From positions 1 to 49,981 of the forward strand of contig DASWFO010000073.1 in assembly GCA_036394195.1 (NCBI GenBank): a DNA stretch of 49,981 nt, read 5' to 3'. Of the stretch, positions 41,475 to 49,981 are shown in pieces. The position numbers and the translations under genes are program-made. Within the stretch, counting starts at the first letter, position 1. Each line of letters opens with the position of its first letter. The notes under the pieces were generated by a model. It did no database searches. It saw only the letters and a list, made by a program, of their open reading frames with translations, and had not been told where the DNA came from. The stretch is from DATJPD01 sp036394195 (lineage in GTDB: Bacteria; Pseudomonadota; Alphaproteobacteria; CACIAM-22H2).

Positions 41475-42434
41475 TTACTCGGCGGCGGTGCGCACACCCT
41501 GGCCGCCCAGAAGCCCCGCGGCGATCAGCGCCGCACGGAGACGGGCGATCTCCTCGGCCGACAGCTTGACCAGCGGCGGCCGCACGACTGCGCGCGGCAG
41601 CTTGCCCTGGAGGACCAGGGCCTCCTTCATGCGGTTGTGCATGTCGACGAACGGGTCGGCGTAGAACGCCTCGGTCATCGGCCGGATGCGCTCATGCACG
41701 CGCCGGGCTTCGGCGAGATCGTTCGCCTGCACGGCGCACCACAGCTGAGCCTGGAGATCGGCGATGACGCTGCCCGCCCCCGACAGCAGGCCCTTGCAGC
41801 CCAGCACCAGCGAACTGAGCAGCCAGGCGCTGTTGGTGGACAGCACGTTCACCGGGCGCGGCAGGCTCTGCAACGCCCGGATGTGGTTTTCGTGCAGCGG
41901 CACCTGCGGCGTCCAGTCCTTCAGCGCGCGAATCGTCGGCACCGACGCGACGAGTTGCAGCAAGGTGTCGAATGGATAGCCCTGGTTGCCCTGCAGCGGA
42001 TACTGGAACACGATGATCGGCAGATCGGAGGCATCGGCGATCCGCTTAAAGTGCGCGATCACCATCTCCGGCCGCTGGCCGAGGGTGAATGGGCCCGGCG
42101 GAAAGACCAGCAGCGCCGACGCGCCGCCGGCCTCTGCCATGCGCGCGATCCGTGCCGCTTCGAGACTGCCCTCGGCGTAGACGCCGTGGACGATCGGCGT
42201 CCTGGCGCCGATCTCGTCCTGGGTGATGTCGAGCACCCGGCGCTGCTCGTCGAAGGTACAGGAGCCGACCTCGGACGCGTGCGCGTTGATGGTGACGGCC
42301 GTGACGCCGTTCACCGCCGCCACGTCGCTCAGATGCCGGCGGAACGATGGCTCGTCGATCGACAGGTCGTCATGAAACGGCAACAAACAGGCCGGAATGA
42401 CGCCCTGCGGAACGTAGTTCAGATGGCGAGGCAT
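41475..42434 (-). CDS. DapA/NanA-family aldolase (dihydrodipicolinate synthase-like)
   Basis: 319 residues. TIM-barrel aldolase with Tyr145 (VFQYP) and the Schiff-base Lys172 (IRALKDW), and a GVIPACLLPF opening. The usual GTTGE substrate loop is replaced by NAHASEVG, so it is probably not a true DapA; it may act on a keto acid such as a hydroxy-oxo-dicarboxylate. AGAGGACCTCC precedes the ATG. It stands alone between REP-like sequences and the secretion operon. Substrate not determined. Confidence 0.85.
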   Translation of the reverse strand: MPRHLNYVPQGVIPACLLPFHDDLSIDEPSFRRHLSDVAAVNGVTAVTINAHASEVGSCTFDEQRRVLDITQDEIGARTPIVHGVYAEGSLEAARIARMAEAGGASALLVFPPGPFTLGQRPEMVIAHFKRIADASDLPIIVFQYPLQGNQGYPFDTLLQLVASVPTIRALKDWTPQVPLHENHIRALQSLPRPVNVLSTNSAWLLSSLVLGCKGLLSGAGSVIADLQAQLWCAVQANDLAEARRVHERIRPMTEAFYADPFVDMHNRMKEALVLQGKLPRAVVRPPLVKLSAEEIARLRAALIAAGLLGGQGVRTAAE

Positions 42435-42487
42435 GGAGGTCCTCTGGTCTCTTATGCACGAAGTTTAGCAGGCCGAGTGCCGAAAGT

Positions 42488-42625
42488 CCCCCGCCTCACC
42501 CCGGCCCTCTCCGCCCGCTGCGCTGCGCCGCCGCGAAGCGCCGCCGGGCGCGAAGAAGAGGAAGAAGAGACTGGGGGGCGGAGATGGAGGGACCCGCGCA
42601 GCGGGAGGATGAGGTGAGGGAGCCG
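42488..42625. repeat. CCTCACCC/GGGTGAGG-type palindromic element, degenerate
   Basis: The left arm (about 42493-42515, CCTCACCCCGGCCCTCTCCG) and the right arm (about 42578-42620, ending GATGAGGTGAGGG) are imperfect inverted copies around a GC-rich centre. It resembles the element at 27792-27866. It overlaps the upstream extension of the prepilin peptidase reading frame, which is why a start inside it was not chosen. Confidence 0.6.
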
Positions 42626-43396
42626 ATGGGCTATGTTCCGCTCATGGCGCACCCGTTCCCGTCATGGCTCCTGCCCATCCTGATTGCGCCGTTCATCGGC
42701 AGCTTCCTCGGCGTCCTGATCACGCGCGCAAAAGCGCCGGGCACGATCCTGTGGACGCGGTCGATCTGCGACGCGTGCGGACACACCCTGGGTGCGTCCG
42801 ATCTCGTCCCGCTCGTCAGCTGGGTGGCCACCGCCGGCCGCTGCCGCTATTGCGCGACCAGGATCGGCCTGTTCTATCCCGCGATCGAACTGACCGCGAC
42901 CGGCGTTGCCGTGTGGTCGGCCGTTCTGACGTCGGGCTGGCTCACCTGGGCGACCTGCGTGTTGGGTTGGGCGTTGCTGGCGCTGGCGTTCATCGATTGG
43001 CGCGAACTGCGGCTGCCGGACTTTCTGACGTTGCCGCTGATCCCGGTCGGACTGGCGGTGAACTGGATGCTTGGCGGAGTGCCCCTTCTTGTGGCCGGGG
43101 TGATCGGCAGCGTGGCAGGTTTCTTGTTCATCCTCGCCGTGCGCTGGTTGTACGCGGCAATACGGCACCGCGAGGGCATCGGGCTCGGCGATGCCAAGCT
43201 GTTTGCCGCCGCCGGCGCCTGGGTCGGGTGGATCGGCCTCCCCAGTGTTCTTTTGGTGGCTGCGCTTTTTGCGCTGGCTTCGTCCTTGCTCCGGTATGTC
43301 GGTAAAGATAGGCTTCGCTCTGACGAGCGTGTGCCGTTCGGGACATTTTTGTGCCTCGGCATTTGGCTCGTCTGGCTGTACGGGCCGCTCGCTTAA
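42626..43396 (+). CDS. gspO: Type IV prepilin peptidase / leader peptidase
   Basis: 256 residues from ATG 42626; an earlier ATG at 42584 lies in a repeat. Features: the Cys48-x2-Cys51 and Cys73-x2-Cys76 zinc-like site in the cytoplasmic loop, and the two aspartyl-protease residues Asp124 (FIDWRELRLP) and Asp189 (GIGLGDAKL). It cleaves and N-methylates prepilins such as the pseudopilins GspG-J encoded just downstream. About seven transmembrane helices. It is separated from gspE by 109 bases. The symbol pilD is equally possible. Confidence 0.92.
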   Translation: MGYVPLMAHPFPSWLLPILIAPFIGSFLGVLITRAKAPGTILWTRSICDACGHTLGASDLVPLVSWVATAGRCRYCATRIGLFYPAIELTATGVAVWSAVLTSGWLTWATCVLGWALLALAFIDWRELRLPDFLTLPLIPVGLAVNWMLGGVPLLVAGVIGSVAGFLFILAVRWLYAAIRHREGIGLGDAKLFAAAGAWVGWIGLPSVLLVAALFALASSLLRYVGKDRLRSDERVPFGTFLCLGIWLVWLYGPLA

Positions 43397-43505
43397 CGCA
43401 ACATTAACCATAAGCGCGCAGGGTGCCCGGCGAACACACGACGGGGGCGCACCCCAGTAGGAACACCGAGCGGGTGCGATGGCTGTCACCGAAAGGTAGA
43501 CAGCA

Positions 43506-45209
43506 GTGCTGCAAGACCGTCCGAGTTTTGAAAAGTCCCTCGCCGCCCGCCTGATTGCCGGCGGCAAGCTCGATGAAGCCTCGGCCGAACGCGCCTTCCG
43601 CGTGCGGGCGGACAGCGAGGAGCGGCTCGAGCAGATCCTGACCAAGCTCGGCCTGGTCCAAGAGCGCGACGTCACAGAGGCGATGGCGCGCGAACTCGAA
43701 CTCGACCTGGTGGCGCCGACCGATTTCCCGGATGCGCCGGTGCTGGAAAGCGCCAGCGCCAAGTTCCTGCGCCAGGCGCAGGTGGTGCCGCTCTCCGAAG
43801 CAACCGACCGCATCGTGCTCGCGGTCACCGATCCATTGAACGACTACGCGGTCCGCTCCCTGTCGCTGCTCGCCGGGAAGCCGGCGGAAATCCGCGTCGC
43901 CGCTCCGTCCGATCTCGAGCTCGCCTATGAGCGCCTGTACGGCGGCGAGAAGGGCGCCCTCAGCGAGATCGTCGACGAGATCGATCCGGCCGACGGCGAT
44001 GACTCCGGCGACGACATCAACCGTTTGCGCGACCTCGCGAGCGAGCAGCCGGTCATCCGGCTGGTCAACCTGCTGATCGCGCGCGCGGTGGAAAGCCGCG
44101 CCTCGGACATCCACATCGAGCCGTTCCAGGACCGGCTGGTCGTCCGCTACCGCATCGACGGGGTGCTGCGCGAGGGTGCCACACCGCCGTCGCGGCTGCG
44201 CGCCGCCGTCGTTTCGCGCATCAAGATCATGGCGAAGCTCAATATCGCAGAGCGGCGGCTGCCGCAGGACGGACGCATCCGCATCGCGATCCGCGGCCGC
44301 GACTACGACCTGCGAATCGCCACCGTGCCGACCCTGCACGGCGAGGGCGTCACGATGCGTATTCTCGACCGCGCCAGCCTGGTCGAGGACTTCACCGTGC
44401 TCGGATTCCGCGAGGACACGCTGAAGCGCTATCTGGGGCTTCTCGACCTGCCGCAAGGCATCCTGCTGGTCACCGGCCCGACCGGCAGCGGCAAGACGAC
44501 CACGCTCTACACGAGCCTGCTGCGGCTGAACACGCCGGACAAGAAGATATTCACGGTGGAAGACCCGATCGAGTACCAGCTCGAGGGCGTCAACCAGGTG
44601 CAGGTCAAGACACAGATCAAGCTCACCTTCGCCGAGATCCTGCGCACCTTGCTGCGTCACAACCCCGATATCATCATGATCGGCGAGATGCGCGACTTCG
44701 AAACCGCGCAGATCGCCATCCAGGCTGCACTTACCGGCCACCTGGTGCTGTCGACCCTGCACACCAATAACGCGCCGAGCTCGATCACGCGGCTTTTGGA
44801 CATGAAGGTCGAGGATTACCTCGTCACCTCGACCGTCAACGGCGTGATGGCGCAACGCCTGGTGCGCCGGCTGTGCCAGGTCTGCCGCAAGCCGCGGCCG
44901 CTGCTGCCGGAGATGATCGAGCGCCTGGGGCTTGCCTCCCTGCTCAACGGCCACGAGCCGACGCTTTACGACTCAGTCGGCTGCGAGGAATGCCACGGCA
45001 GCGGCTATCGCGGCCAGATGGCGGTGATCGAAGTTCTGCCGGTCTCGGATGAGATCCGGCGGCTCATCCTCAACCATGCGGAAGCGCGCGAGATCCAGCG
45101 CGTCGCCATCGAGGAAGGCATGCGCACCATGTATCACGACGGCATGCTGAAGGCACTCGACGGCGAAACGACCGTCGAGGAAGTGCTGCGCGTGACGCGC
45201 GATGTCTAA
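43506..45209 (+). CDS. gspE: Type II secretion ATPase GspE
   Basis: 567 residues from GTG 43506. N-terminal T2SSE_N domain (about 60-150), then the ATPase: Walker A GPTGSGKTTT (324-333), Asp-box and Walker B DIIMIGEMRD (388-397), TLHTN His box (419), and the zinc tetracysteine C457-x2-C460 with C493-x2-C496. A cytoplasmic hexamer that powers pseudopilus assembly through GspL and GspF. AAAGGTAG precedes the GTG. The repeat at 45230-45331 separates it from gspF. Confidence 0.96.
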   Translation: MLQDRPSFEKSLAARLIAGGKLDEASAERAFRVRADSEERLEQILTKLGLVQERDVTEAMARELELDLVAPTDFPDAPVLESASAKFLRQAQVVPLSEATDRIVLAVTDPLNDYAVRSLSLLAGKPAEIRVAAPSDLELAYERLYGGEKGALSEIVDEIDPADGDDSGDDINRLRDLASEQPVIRLVNLLIARAVESRASDIHIEPFQDRLVVRYRIDGVLREGATPPSRLRAAVVSRIKIMAKLNIAERRLPQDGRIRIAIRGRDYDLRIATVPTLHGEGVTMRILDRASLVEDFTVLGFREDTLKRYLGLLDLPQGILLVTGPTGSGKTTTLYTSLLRLNTPDKKIFTVEDPIEYQLEGVNQVQVKTQIKLTFAEILRTLLRHNPDIIMIGEMRDFETAQIAIQAALTGHLVLSTLHTNNAPSSITRLLDMKVEDYLVTSTVNGVMAQRLVRRLCQVCRKPRPLLPEMIERLGLASLLNGHEPTLYDSVGCEECHGSGYRGQMAVIEVLPVSDEIRRLILNHAEAREIQRVAIEEGMRTMYHDGMLKALDGETTVEEVLRVTRDV

Positions 45210-45230
45210 CCGCCATCCACGAATGCGTGC

Positions 45231-45332
45231 GGCACCCCCCACCCTAGCCCTCCCCCTCAAGGGGGGAGGGAAAAAGAAATTCACCTCCCCCTCGAGGGGG
45301 GAGGTCGGCGCGTCAGCGCCGGGTGGGGGTGT
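45231..45332. repeat. C/G-run palindromic element between gspE and gspF
   Basis: Two strong hairpins, CCCTCCCC..GGGGAGGG (45248-45270) and CCTCCCC..GGGGAGG (45284-45304), inside an outer pair CACCCCCCACC (45233-45243) and GGGTGGGGGTG (45321-45331). It lies in the 156-base gap and would place a stable structure in the gspE-gspF message. Related to the elements at 27792 and 42488. Confidence 0.7.
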
Positions 45333-45365
45333 TCCGTCGATCTATATCAAAGGGTATTAGGCGAG

Positions 45366-46586
45366 ATGCCAGAGTTCCACTACGTCGCCGTCGACGCGGG
45401 CTCGCACACGATCGAAGGCCGCATGGACGCCCTGACCAAATCGGCGGTGGTCGAGCGGCTGCACGCGTCGGGTCAGGTCCCGATCCGGGTCGACGAGATC
45501 GGCCTGATGACGATCTCCAACCTCGACCTCGGCAGCCTGTTCCGCGGCCGGCAGATGCCGCGGCGCACGCTGGCCCTGATCACCAATCAGCTGGCCACGC
45601 TGCTGCATGCCGGCCTCGCCCTCGACGAGGCGCTGGGCATCCTGTCCGAGCTGGTCGAAAAACCGCGCGAGCGCCAGGCGCTCCGGACCTTGCGCGAGAA
45701 GATCAGCGGCGGCGTCACGCTCGCCGACGCGATGGCGGCCCAGCCGAAAGTCTTCCCCAATTTCTATATCAGCATGGTCCGGGCCGGCGAAGCCGGGGCC
45801 AGCCTCGAGGCCGTCCTCGGCCGGCTCGCCGAGTTCCTCGAACGCTCCGAGGCGTCGAAAGAGCACGTCAAATCGGCGCTGATGTACCCGGTCATCGTGC
45901 TGGTGACCTGCTGCGTGTCGATCGCCATCCTGATGATGTTCGTGGTGCCGCGCTTTCGGCCGCTGTTCGAGCAGGCCGGCGCCGCGCTGCCGCTGTCGGC
46001 GCAGATGCTGATGGTCGTGTCGGACGCCCTGCAGGCCTATTGGTGGCTGGCAGCCCTGCTACCACTCGCCGCCGTACTCCTGATCCGTTGGCAGTTCAAG
46101 AACCCGGCCACCCGCGCCTGGTGGGAACGGCGGCTCCTGAAGACCCCGCTGGTCGGCGACCTGATCGGGAAGGTCGAAGTGGTCCGCTTCAGCCGCACCC
46201 TGGGCACCCTGCTGAAGAACGGCGTGTCGCTGCTATCGGCGCTGGTGATCACCCGCGAAACGATCGGAAATCGCGTGTTCGTCGACGCGGTCAGCGTGGT
46301 GCTCGACCGGGTCAAGACCGGCAAGGGGCTGGCCGAGCCGCTCCTGCAGACGAAGGTCTTCCCGCCGCTCGCCATCCACCTCATCCGCATCGGCGAGGAA
46401 AGCGGCCGGCAGGAGGAGATGCTGTTCAAGATCGCCGATATTTTCGAAACCGAAACGCGCCGCAGCATCGACCGGATGCTGGCCCTGCTCGGCCCGCTTC
46501 TCACCGTCGTGCTCGGCCTCGTCGTCGCGGGCGTGATCGGCTCCATTCTGACGGCGGTGATGAGCGTCTACGACCTCGCGATGTAA
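45366..46586 (+). CDS. gspF: Type II secretion inner-membrane platform protein GspF
   Basis: 406 residues, the normal size. Two repeated T2SSF domains: first around 70-190 (TLALITNQLATLLHAGLALDEALGIL, FYISMVRAGEAGASLEAVLGRLA), second around 275-400 (FSRTLGTLLKNGVSLLSALVITRE, LAIHLIRIGEESGRQEEML). Three transmembrane helices at about 175-195, 225-240 and 375-400. Anchors GspE and GspL. AGGCGAG precedes the ATG. Only 10 bases separate its stop from gspG. Confidence 0.95.
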   Translation: MPEFHYVAVDAGSHTIEGRMDALTKSAVVERLHASGQVPIRVDEIGLMTISNLDLGSLFRGRQMPRRTLALITNQLATLLHAGLALDEALGILSELVEKPRERQALRTLREKISGGVTLADAMAAQPKVFPNFYISMVRAGEAGASLEAVLGRLAEFLERSEASKEHVKSALMYPVIVLVTCCVSIAILMMFVVPRFRPLFEQAGAALPLSAQMLMVVSDALQAYWWLAALLPLAAVLLIRWQFKNPATRAWWERRLLKTPLVGDLIGKVEVVRFSRTLGTLLKNGVSLLSALVITRETIGNRVFVDAVSVVLDRVKTGKGLAEPLLQTKVFPPLAIHLIRIGEESGRQEEMLFKIADIFETETRRSIDRMLALLGPLLTVVLGLVVAGVIGSILTAVMSVYDLAM

Positions 46587-46596
46587 GGAGATGATC

Positions 46597-47052
46597 ATGC
46601 AAGCGTTGAGAAACCGAATTGCCCGACTCAGGACAGATGGGCTCAGGACAGACGGGCGCCGAGAAGCGGGCTTCACGCTCGTCGAGCTGCTGGTCGTGCT
46701 GGCCATCCTCGGCTTGCTGGTCGCCGTGGCGACGCCGCAGGTGCTGAAATATCTCGGCAAGGCGAAGATCGACACCGCGCAAATCGAGATCAAGAGCCTG
46801 TCGACCGCGCTCGACCTGTACATGATCGATGTCGGCCGCTATCCCACGCAGCAGGAGGGCCTGACGGCGCTGGTTGCCAATTCAGGCAATGTCGCGTCGT
46901 GGCGCGGGCCCTATCTCAAGGCGATCACCGTTCCACTTGACCCGTGGGGCCACCCCTACCAGTACCGGATCCCGGGCCAGCGCAGCGATTACGACCTCTA
47001 TTCGACGGGACCCGACAATGACAGCAACGGTCCGCAAAGCGCGAGCCGCTGA
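46597..47052 (+). CDS. gspG: Major pseudopilin GspG
   Basis: 151 residues from ATG 46597; a second ATG six bases earlier is too close to TAAGGAG. The leader is unusually long (about 25 residues) and contains a 15-base tandem repeat giving LRTDGLRTDG. Prepilin cleavage would be at G|FTLVELLVVLAILGLL. The globular domain keeps the GspG features ALDLYMIDVGRYPTQQEGLTALV and DPWGHPYQYRIPGQ, with C-terminal DYDLYSTGPDNDSNGP for calcium binding. It polymerises into the pseudopilus. gspH overlaps the end by 35 bases. Confidence 0.95.
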   Translation: MQALRNRIARLRTDGLRTDGRREAGFTLVELLVVLAILGLLVAVATPQVLKYLGKAKIDTAQIEIKSLSTALDLYMIDVGRYPTQQEGLTALVANSGNVASWRGPYLKAITVPLDPWGHPYQYRIPGQRSDYDLYSTGPDNDSNGPQSASR

Positions 47053-47512
47053 GGCCGACAGGACGCGCGGCTTCACGCTGCTCGAGCTGGTCGTCGTCCT
47101 GGCGATCGCGGCGGCGCTGTTCGCGCTGGCGCTGCCGAGCGGAGCCCGGCAGCGCGACCACGCGGAGATGGCCAACGCGGCGCGGACTGTCGCGGCGGCC
47201 CTTCGCGCGACGCGGAGCAAGGCGATCACCGTGGGACGGCCGGCGGCATTCGCGATCGACATCGCCAGCGCCCGCTATGGAGCCGCGGGTGCGCGCAGCG
47301 CCGAACAATTGCCGCGCGGCACCCAGGTGGCGCTGGTCACGACGGAGACCGAGCGGCGCGGCGACACGACCGGCCTCATCCGCTTCTACCCCGACGGCAG
47401 CTCGACCGGCGGCGGCGTCTCGCTGAGCCGCGGCGGCGACCATTTCCAAGTCCTGGTCAACTGGCTGACCGGCGGAGTGTCCATCCATGAGCAAGCCGCC
47501 GCTTCCCGCTGA
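47018..47512 (+). CDS. gspH: Minor pseudopilin GspH
   Basis: 164 residues, starting at ATG 47018 inside gspG. Prepilin signal RTRG|FTLLELVVVLAIAAALFALALP, then GspH/FimT domain with helix NAARTVAAALRATRSKAITVGRPAAFAID and closing IRFYPDGSSTGGGVSLSRGGDHFQVLVNWLTG. Part of the pseudopilus tip complex. The overlaps with gspG (35 bases) and gspI (26 bases) imply translational coupling. Confidence 0.92.
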   Translation: MTATVRKARAAEADRTRGFTLLELVVVLAIAAALFALALPSGARQRDHAEMANAARTVAAALRATRSKAITVGRPAAFAIDIASARYGAAGARSAEQLPRGTQVALVTTETERRGDTTGLIRFYPDGSSTGGGVSLSRGGDHFQVLVNWLTGGVSIHEQAAASR

Positions 47513-47918
47513 ACCCCGCGACGGCGGGTTCACGCTGCTGGAAATCCTGGTCGCGTTCACCGTCGCAGCCCTGATGCTGGCCGGCATATACGACGTCTTC
47601 TCGCGCGGCCTGCGCGCGAGCACGGTGAGCCGCCGTTCGACCGAGGCGCTGATGCTGGCACAGTCGAGCCTCGATGCCACGACCGGGGTGCCAGTGGCGC
47701 CCGGGCTGACCACCGAGGCGATCGGCGACTATGAGCGGACGATCGACGTGCGTCCCCGCCTCGACCTGCTGCCGCGCAACGCGCAGATTTCCGTCATCCC
47801 TTACGAAGTCGTCGTGCGGGTTGCCTGGCGCGACGGCGTTCGCCCGCGCGACGTCTCGCTGTCGACGATCTGGCTCGGGCCCCCCTTGTCGCAGCTGTCC
47901 GGTCGGGACTCACCATGA
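47487..47918 (+). CDS. gspI: Minor pseudopilin GspI
   Basis: 143 residues. Prepilin signal DGG|FTLLEILVAFTVAALMLAGIYDVF, then EALMLAQSSLD, the typical GspI helix, and a beta-rich C-terminus ending in VSLSTIWLGPP. Forms the core of the H-I-J-K tip. It starts within gspH and overlaps gspJ by four bases (ATGA). Confidence 0.92.
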   Translation: MSKPPLPAEPRDGGFTLLEILVAFTVAALMLAGIYDVFSRGLRASTVSRRSTEALMLAQSSLDATTGVPVAPGLTTEAIGDYERTIDVRPRLDLLPRNAQISVIPYEVVVRVAWRDGVRPRDVSLSTIWLGPPLSQLSGRDSP

Positions 47919-48568
47919 GGAAAAGCGACTCCCAGTCCGGCTTCACGTTGATGGAGCTGCTGATCTCGGTGAGCATCTTCGCGTTGCTGATGGCCATGCT
48001 GTTCGGCGGCCTGCAGCTCGGGACGCGTCAGGTGGGCCGGATCACGGCGCAGGTCGACCGTTCGGCGCAGATCGCCCTGGTGGAGAATTTTCTGCGCGCC
48101 CAACTCGCGGCGGCGCAGCCTCTTGCCGGCGCGGCATCTGGCCCGAAAAACCTGCAGTTCAACGGTCAGCCCGACGGCGTCGATTTCGTTGCCGCGGCAC
48201 CCGAAAGCCTTCCGGCCGGCGGTCTGCAAGTTCTGTCGGTCCGCTTCGTCGCCGGTGAGACCGGCCGCGACGGCCAGCTCGTCGTTGACTGGCGGCCGCT
48301 GCGCGATGATCCCGACGTTCCCTCGCCCGCGCGAACGACGGTGTTGCTCGACCATCTGCGGACGGCCCGCTTCGTCTATTACGGCCCGCCGCAGGCCAAG
48401 TCAGCACCCGACTGGCAGGACACATGGCAGGATATGCCATACCTGCCGCTGCTGGTGCGCGTGTCCGCGACGTTCGCCGACGGCGAGCCGATGCCGGGCC
48501 TCGCGGTGGCTCTCCGCCTGTCGTCGACGGTTGCCGAGCTCCAGCTCAATCAGGGCGGCCGCTTCTGA
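47915..48568 (+). CDS. gspJ: Minor pseudopilin GspJ
   Basis: 217 residues. Prepilin signal QSG|FTLMELLISVSIFALLMAML, then the GspJ body with LVENFLRAQLAAAQPL and FVYYGPPQ, and a final ALRLSSTVAEL strand. Its stop overlaps an ATG (TGATG at 48566-48570) that opens only a doubtful frame. gspK would normally follow at this point. Confidence 0.92.
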   Translation: MRKSDSQSGFTLMELLISVSIFALLMAMLFGGLQLGTRQVGRITAQVDRSAQIALVENFLRAQLAAAQPLAGAASGPKNLQFNGQPDGVDFVAAAPESLPAGGLQVLSVRFVAGETGRDGQLVVDWRPLRDDPDVPSPARTTVLLDHLRTARFVYYGPPQAKSAPDWQDTWQDMPYLPLLVRVSATFADGEPMPGLAVALRLSSTVAELQLNQGGRF

Positions 48569-48874
48569 TGCGCGCCGCGGCGACCAGCGCCGCCAGCGTT
48601 GTATTGACATCCGTTGATACCCATCTCAATCTCGCAAATGGACGCGCGAGCGGGAGCGCGCCCCATGAACGCTTAAAAACTGTCCCTTGGCTGTCGAGAA
48701 AGGGGCGCCGGATGGGCGGCGCGACGGCGGAACCGCCGAGGATGTCTTCACCGCGCGGGGTCCCGGTGAAGGGATGGGAGCGTCGTCGCAGGGCCCGCGC
48801 CGCCGGCCGGCCGGCTGGCCACAGCTTTGTCACAACCCGTCTTGGTCTCGCGAACGTGCCCGCGGAGCTTCGCG
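48569..48874. other. 306-base gap where gspK is expected
   Basis: The frame starting at ATG 48568 (105 residues) lacks the prepilin signal and hydrophobic N-terminus of GspK and looks spurious; its last bases overlap the gspL start. No other frame shows a GspK-like start. TTGACA at 48604-48609 is present, but the base sequence 17 bases later (CAATCT) is a poor -10 box. The gap could be a degraded gspK remnant, or a spacer with gspK elsewhere. Confidence 0.5.
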
Positions 48875-49981
48875 ATGCCTGACGCCGCATCCCTCGCTGC
48901 CCGGGCGCGCGACGCCGGCCTCCTGCTGCACCGGTTCCTCGAGTGGTGGGTCGGCGAGCTCGGGGCCTTGCTGCCAGACCGGGTGCGCCGGCGGCTGGAC
49001 CGGGGCTCATCGCGTCTGGTCGTGCTCATCGACAACGGGCACGCGACCCTTCTCATGGAAAATGGCAAAGCTCCCGAGGAGATCGGGACCTTCGACCTGA
49101 CGTCGGCACAGGATCCGGCAACCGACGTCCGCGCTCTTCTTCGCCGGCGGAAGCTCGCCGCCGCGGTCGCCGAAGGCCGGGTCGAAACATGTGTGCGCAT
49201 TCCCGAGGACAGGGCTCTGCGCGCGACGATCGAGCTGCCGCTGGCCGCCGAGGGCAATCTCGATGAAGTCATCGGCTTCGAGCTCGACCGTCACACGCCG
49301 TTCAGGGCCGACCAGGTCTATTGCGCGCCACGGGTCATCGGGCGCGATCTTGCAACCAAGCGCCTCACCGTCGAACTGACGTTGGTGCCGCGCCCCCTGG
49401 CGGACCAGGCCTTGGCTCTTGCCGGCGATCGCCTGGGCCTTCCGGTGACGCGCCTCGACGTCGCCGCGGGTCGGGGCCAGTCGGCCGCCCCGGCAAACCT
49501 GCTCCCGCGGTCCCTCTTGCCCCGCCGCCAGCGTACCGGCGCCCTCACCTACGCGCTCGCCGCCGGCGCCGTTTGCCTCGCGGTCATCGCGGCGTATGTC
49601 CCGCTCGCCCGCCTGCAGCGCGAAGCGGAGACGGCGACGCAGGAATTCGCGTCCGTGCGCGCCGCGATCGCGCTGCAGCGTCAGATCGATGAGCTGCGGA
49701 AGGAACAGCGCTTCCTTGTCGATCGCAAACGCGAGGCGCCAACGGTCTCGAAACTGCTTCTCGACACGACGCATGTGCTGCCGGACGATACGTTCCTCTC
49801 GTCATGGCAGCTCACGGGAACAGAAATCCAGATCGGCGGCACGACCAAATCGGCGGCTGCCTTGATCCCGCTGCTCGAACAGTCGCATGAGTTCCGCGAC
49901 ACGGCGTTCCGGACCCCGGTCACTCAGGATCCGGTCACGGGCCGCGAAAGCTTCTACATCGCGGCCCAGGCGGCCGCGGAG
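48875..49981 (+). CDS. gspL: Type II secretion GspL-like protein (cut by window edge)
   Basis: 369 codons, open to the last base, so the C-terminus is missing. The N-terminal part (to about residue 220) is a compact cytoplasmic GspL/PilM-like domain (SRLVVLIDNGHATLLMENGK, LPLAAEGNLDEVIGFELDRHTPFRADQV). A membrane helix (about 224-244, YALAAGAVCLAVIAAYVPLA) leads into a coiled coil (about 245-285) and a PilN-like periplasmic domain (VSKLLLDTTHVLPDDTFLSSWQL). It links GspE to the pseudopilus machinery. The ATG lies 306 bases after gspJ. Confidence 0.82.
   Translation, partial: MPDAASLAARARDAGLLLHRFLEWWVGELGALLPDRVRRRLDRGSSRLVVLIDNGHATLLMENGKAPEEIGTFDLTSAQDPATDVRALLRRRKLAAAVAEGRVETCVRIPEDRALRATIELPLAAEGNLDEVIGFELDRHTPFRADQVYCAPRVIGRDLATKRLTVELTLVPRPLADQALALAGDRLGLPVTRLDVAAGRGQSAAPANLLPRSLLPRRQRTGALTYALAAGAVCLAVIAAYVPLARLQREAETATQEFASVRAAIALQRQIDELRKEQRFLVDRKREAPTVSKLLLDTTHVLPDDTFLSSWQLTGTEIQIGGTTKSAAALIPLLEQSHEFRDTAFRTPVTQDPVTGRESFYIAAQAAAE

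Noticed and set aside
48604..48632. Sigma-70 promoter in front of gspL
   Set aside because: TTGACA is a perfect -35 box, but the sequence at the right distance (CAATCT) matches the -10 consensus poorly.

Overview
The window looks like chromosomal DNA of a GC-rich, free-living soil or sediment alphaproteobacterium (Rhizobiales or Rhodospirillales type). The grounds are high GC with GC-rich third codon positions, several Bug/TctC-type binding proteins, two PAS_5-family proteins, a cobalt-type nitrile hydratase, and catabolic oxygenases scattered among small GC-rich palindromic repeats. Genus cannot be decided from the sequence alone. No tRNA, rRNA, CRISPR array, transposase or phage gene was seen.

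Layout. 1-5240: start of metK (minus strand), folD, a small lipoprotein followed by a decayed copy of its tail, a CheY-like receiver, a membrane-anchored Sel1 protein, an amidohydrolase and a hypothetical protein whose end runs into a hairpin-rich repeat. 5278-13772: Rieske oxygenase, binding proteins, an SDR, a PAS_5 protein, an FAD monooxygenase, and divergent from it a complete nitrile hydratase operon (alpha, beta, accessory). 13887-21704: a GlcG/HbpS-like protein, a binding protein plus sensor kinase, a DUF3500 protein, a second PAS_5 protein and two more binding proteins. 21799-33399: an MFS carrier, then a long minus-strand catabolic run (SLC13-type transporter, esterase, Rieske oxygenase, glutamine-synthetase-like ligase, alpha/beta hydrolase, TctC protein, TauD-type dioxygenase), and a drug-efflux type MFS gene.

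33669-41104 is different in character: fatty-acid desaturase, small secreted and small unknown proteins, an RMF-like protein, a transglutaminase, then groES-groEL-iscU followed by a small membrane protein and a 75-residue protein that is almost one quarter histidine. It reads as a stress, envelope and metal-protein maintenance block. 41475-42434 is a DapA-family aldolase. 42626 to the end is a type II secretion operon: prepilin peptidase, gspE, F, G, H, I, J and the start of gspL. gspK is not where it is expected.

Themes. Six periplasmic binding proteins occur without any permease or ATPase, and the only regulators seen are one receiver domain and one histidine kinase. A four-hairpin element of about 113 bp occurs twice, both times between convergent genes, and its stems vary by compensatory changes. 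Other palindromic families fill many of the remaining gaps. The most interesting candidates for new biology are the paired glutamine-synthetase-like and Rieske genes, the groESL-iscU-His-rich block, the RMF-like operon, and the covarying hairpin element.
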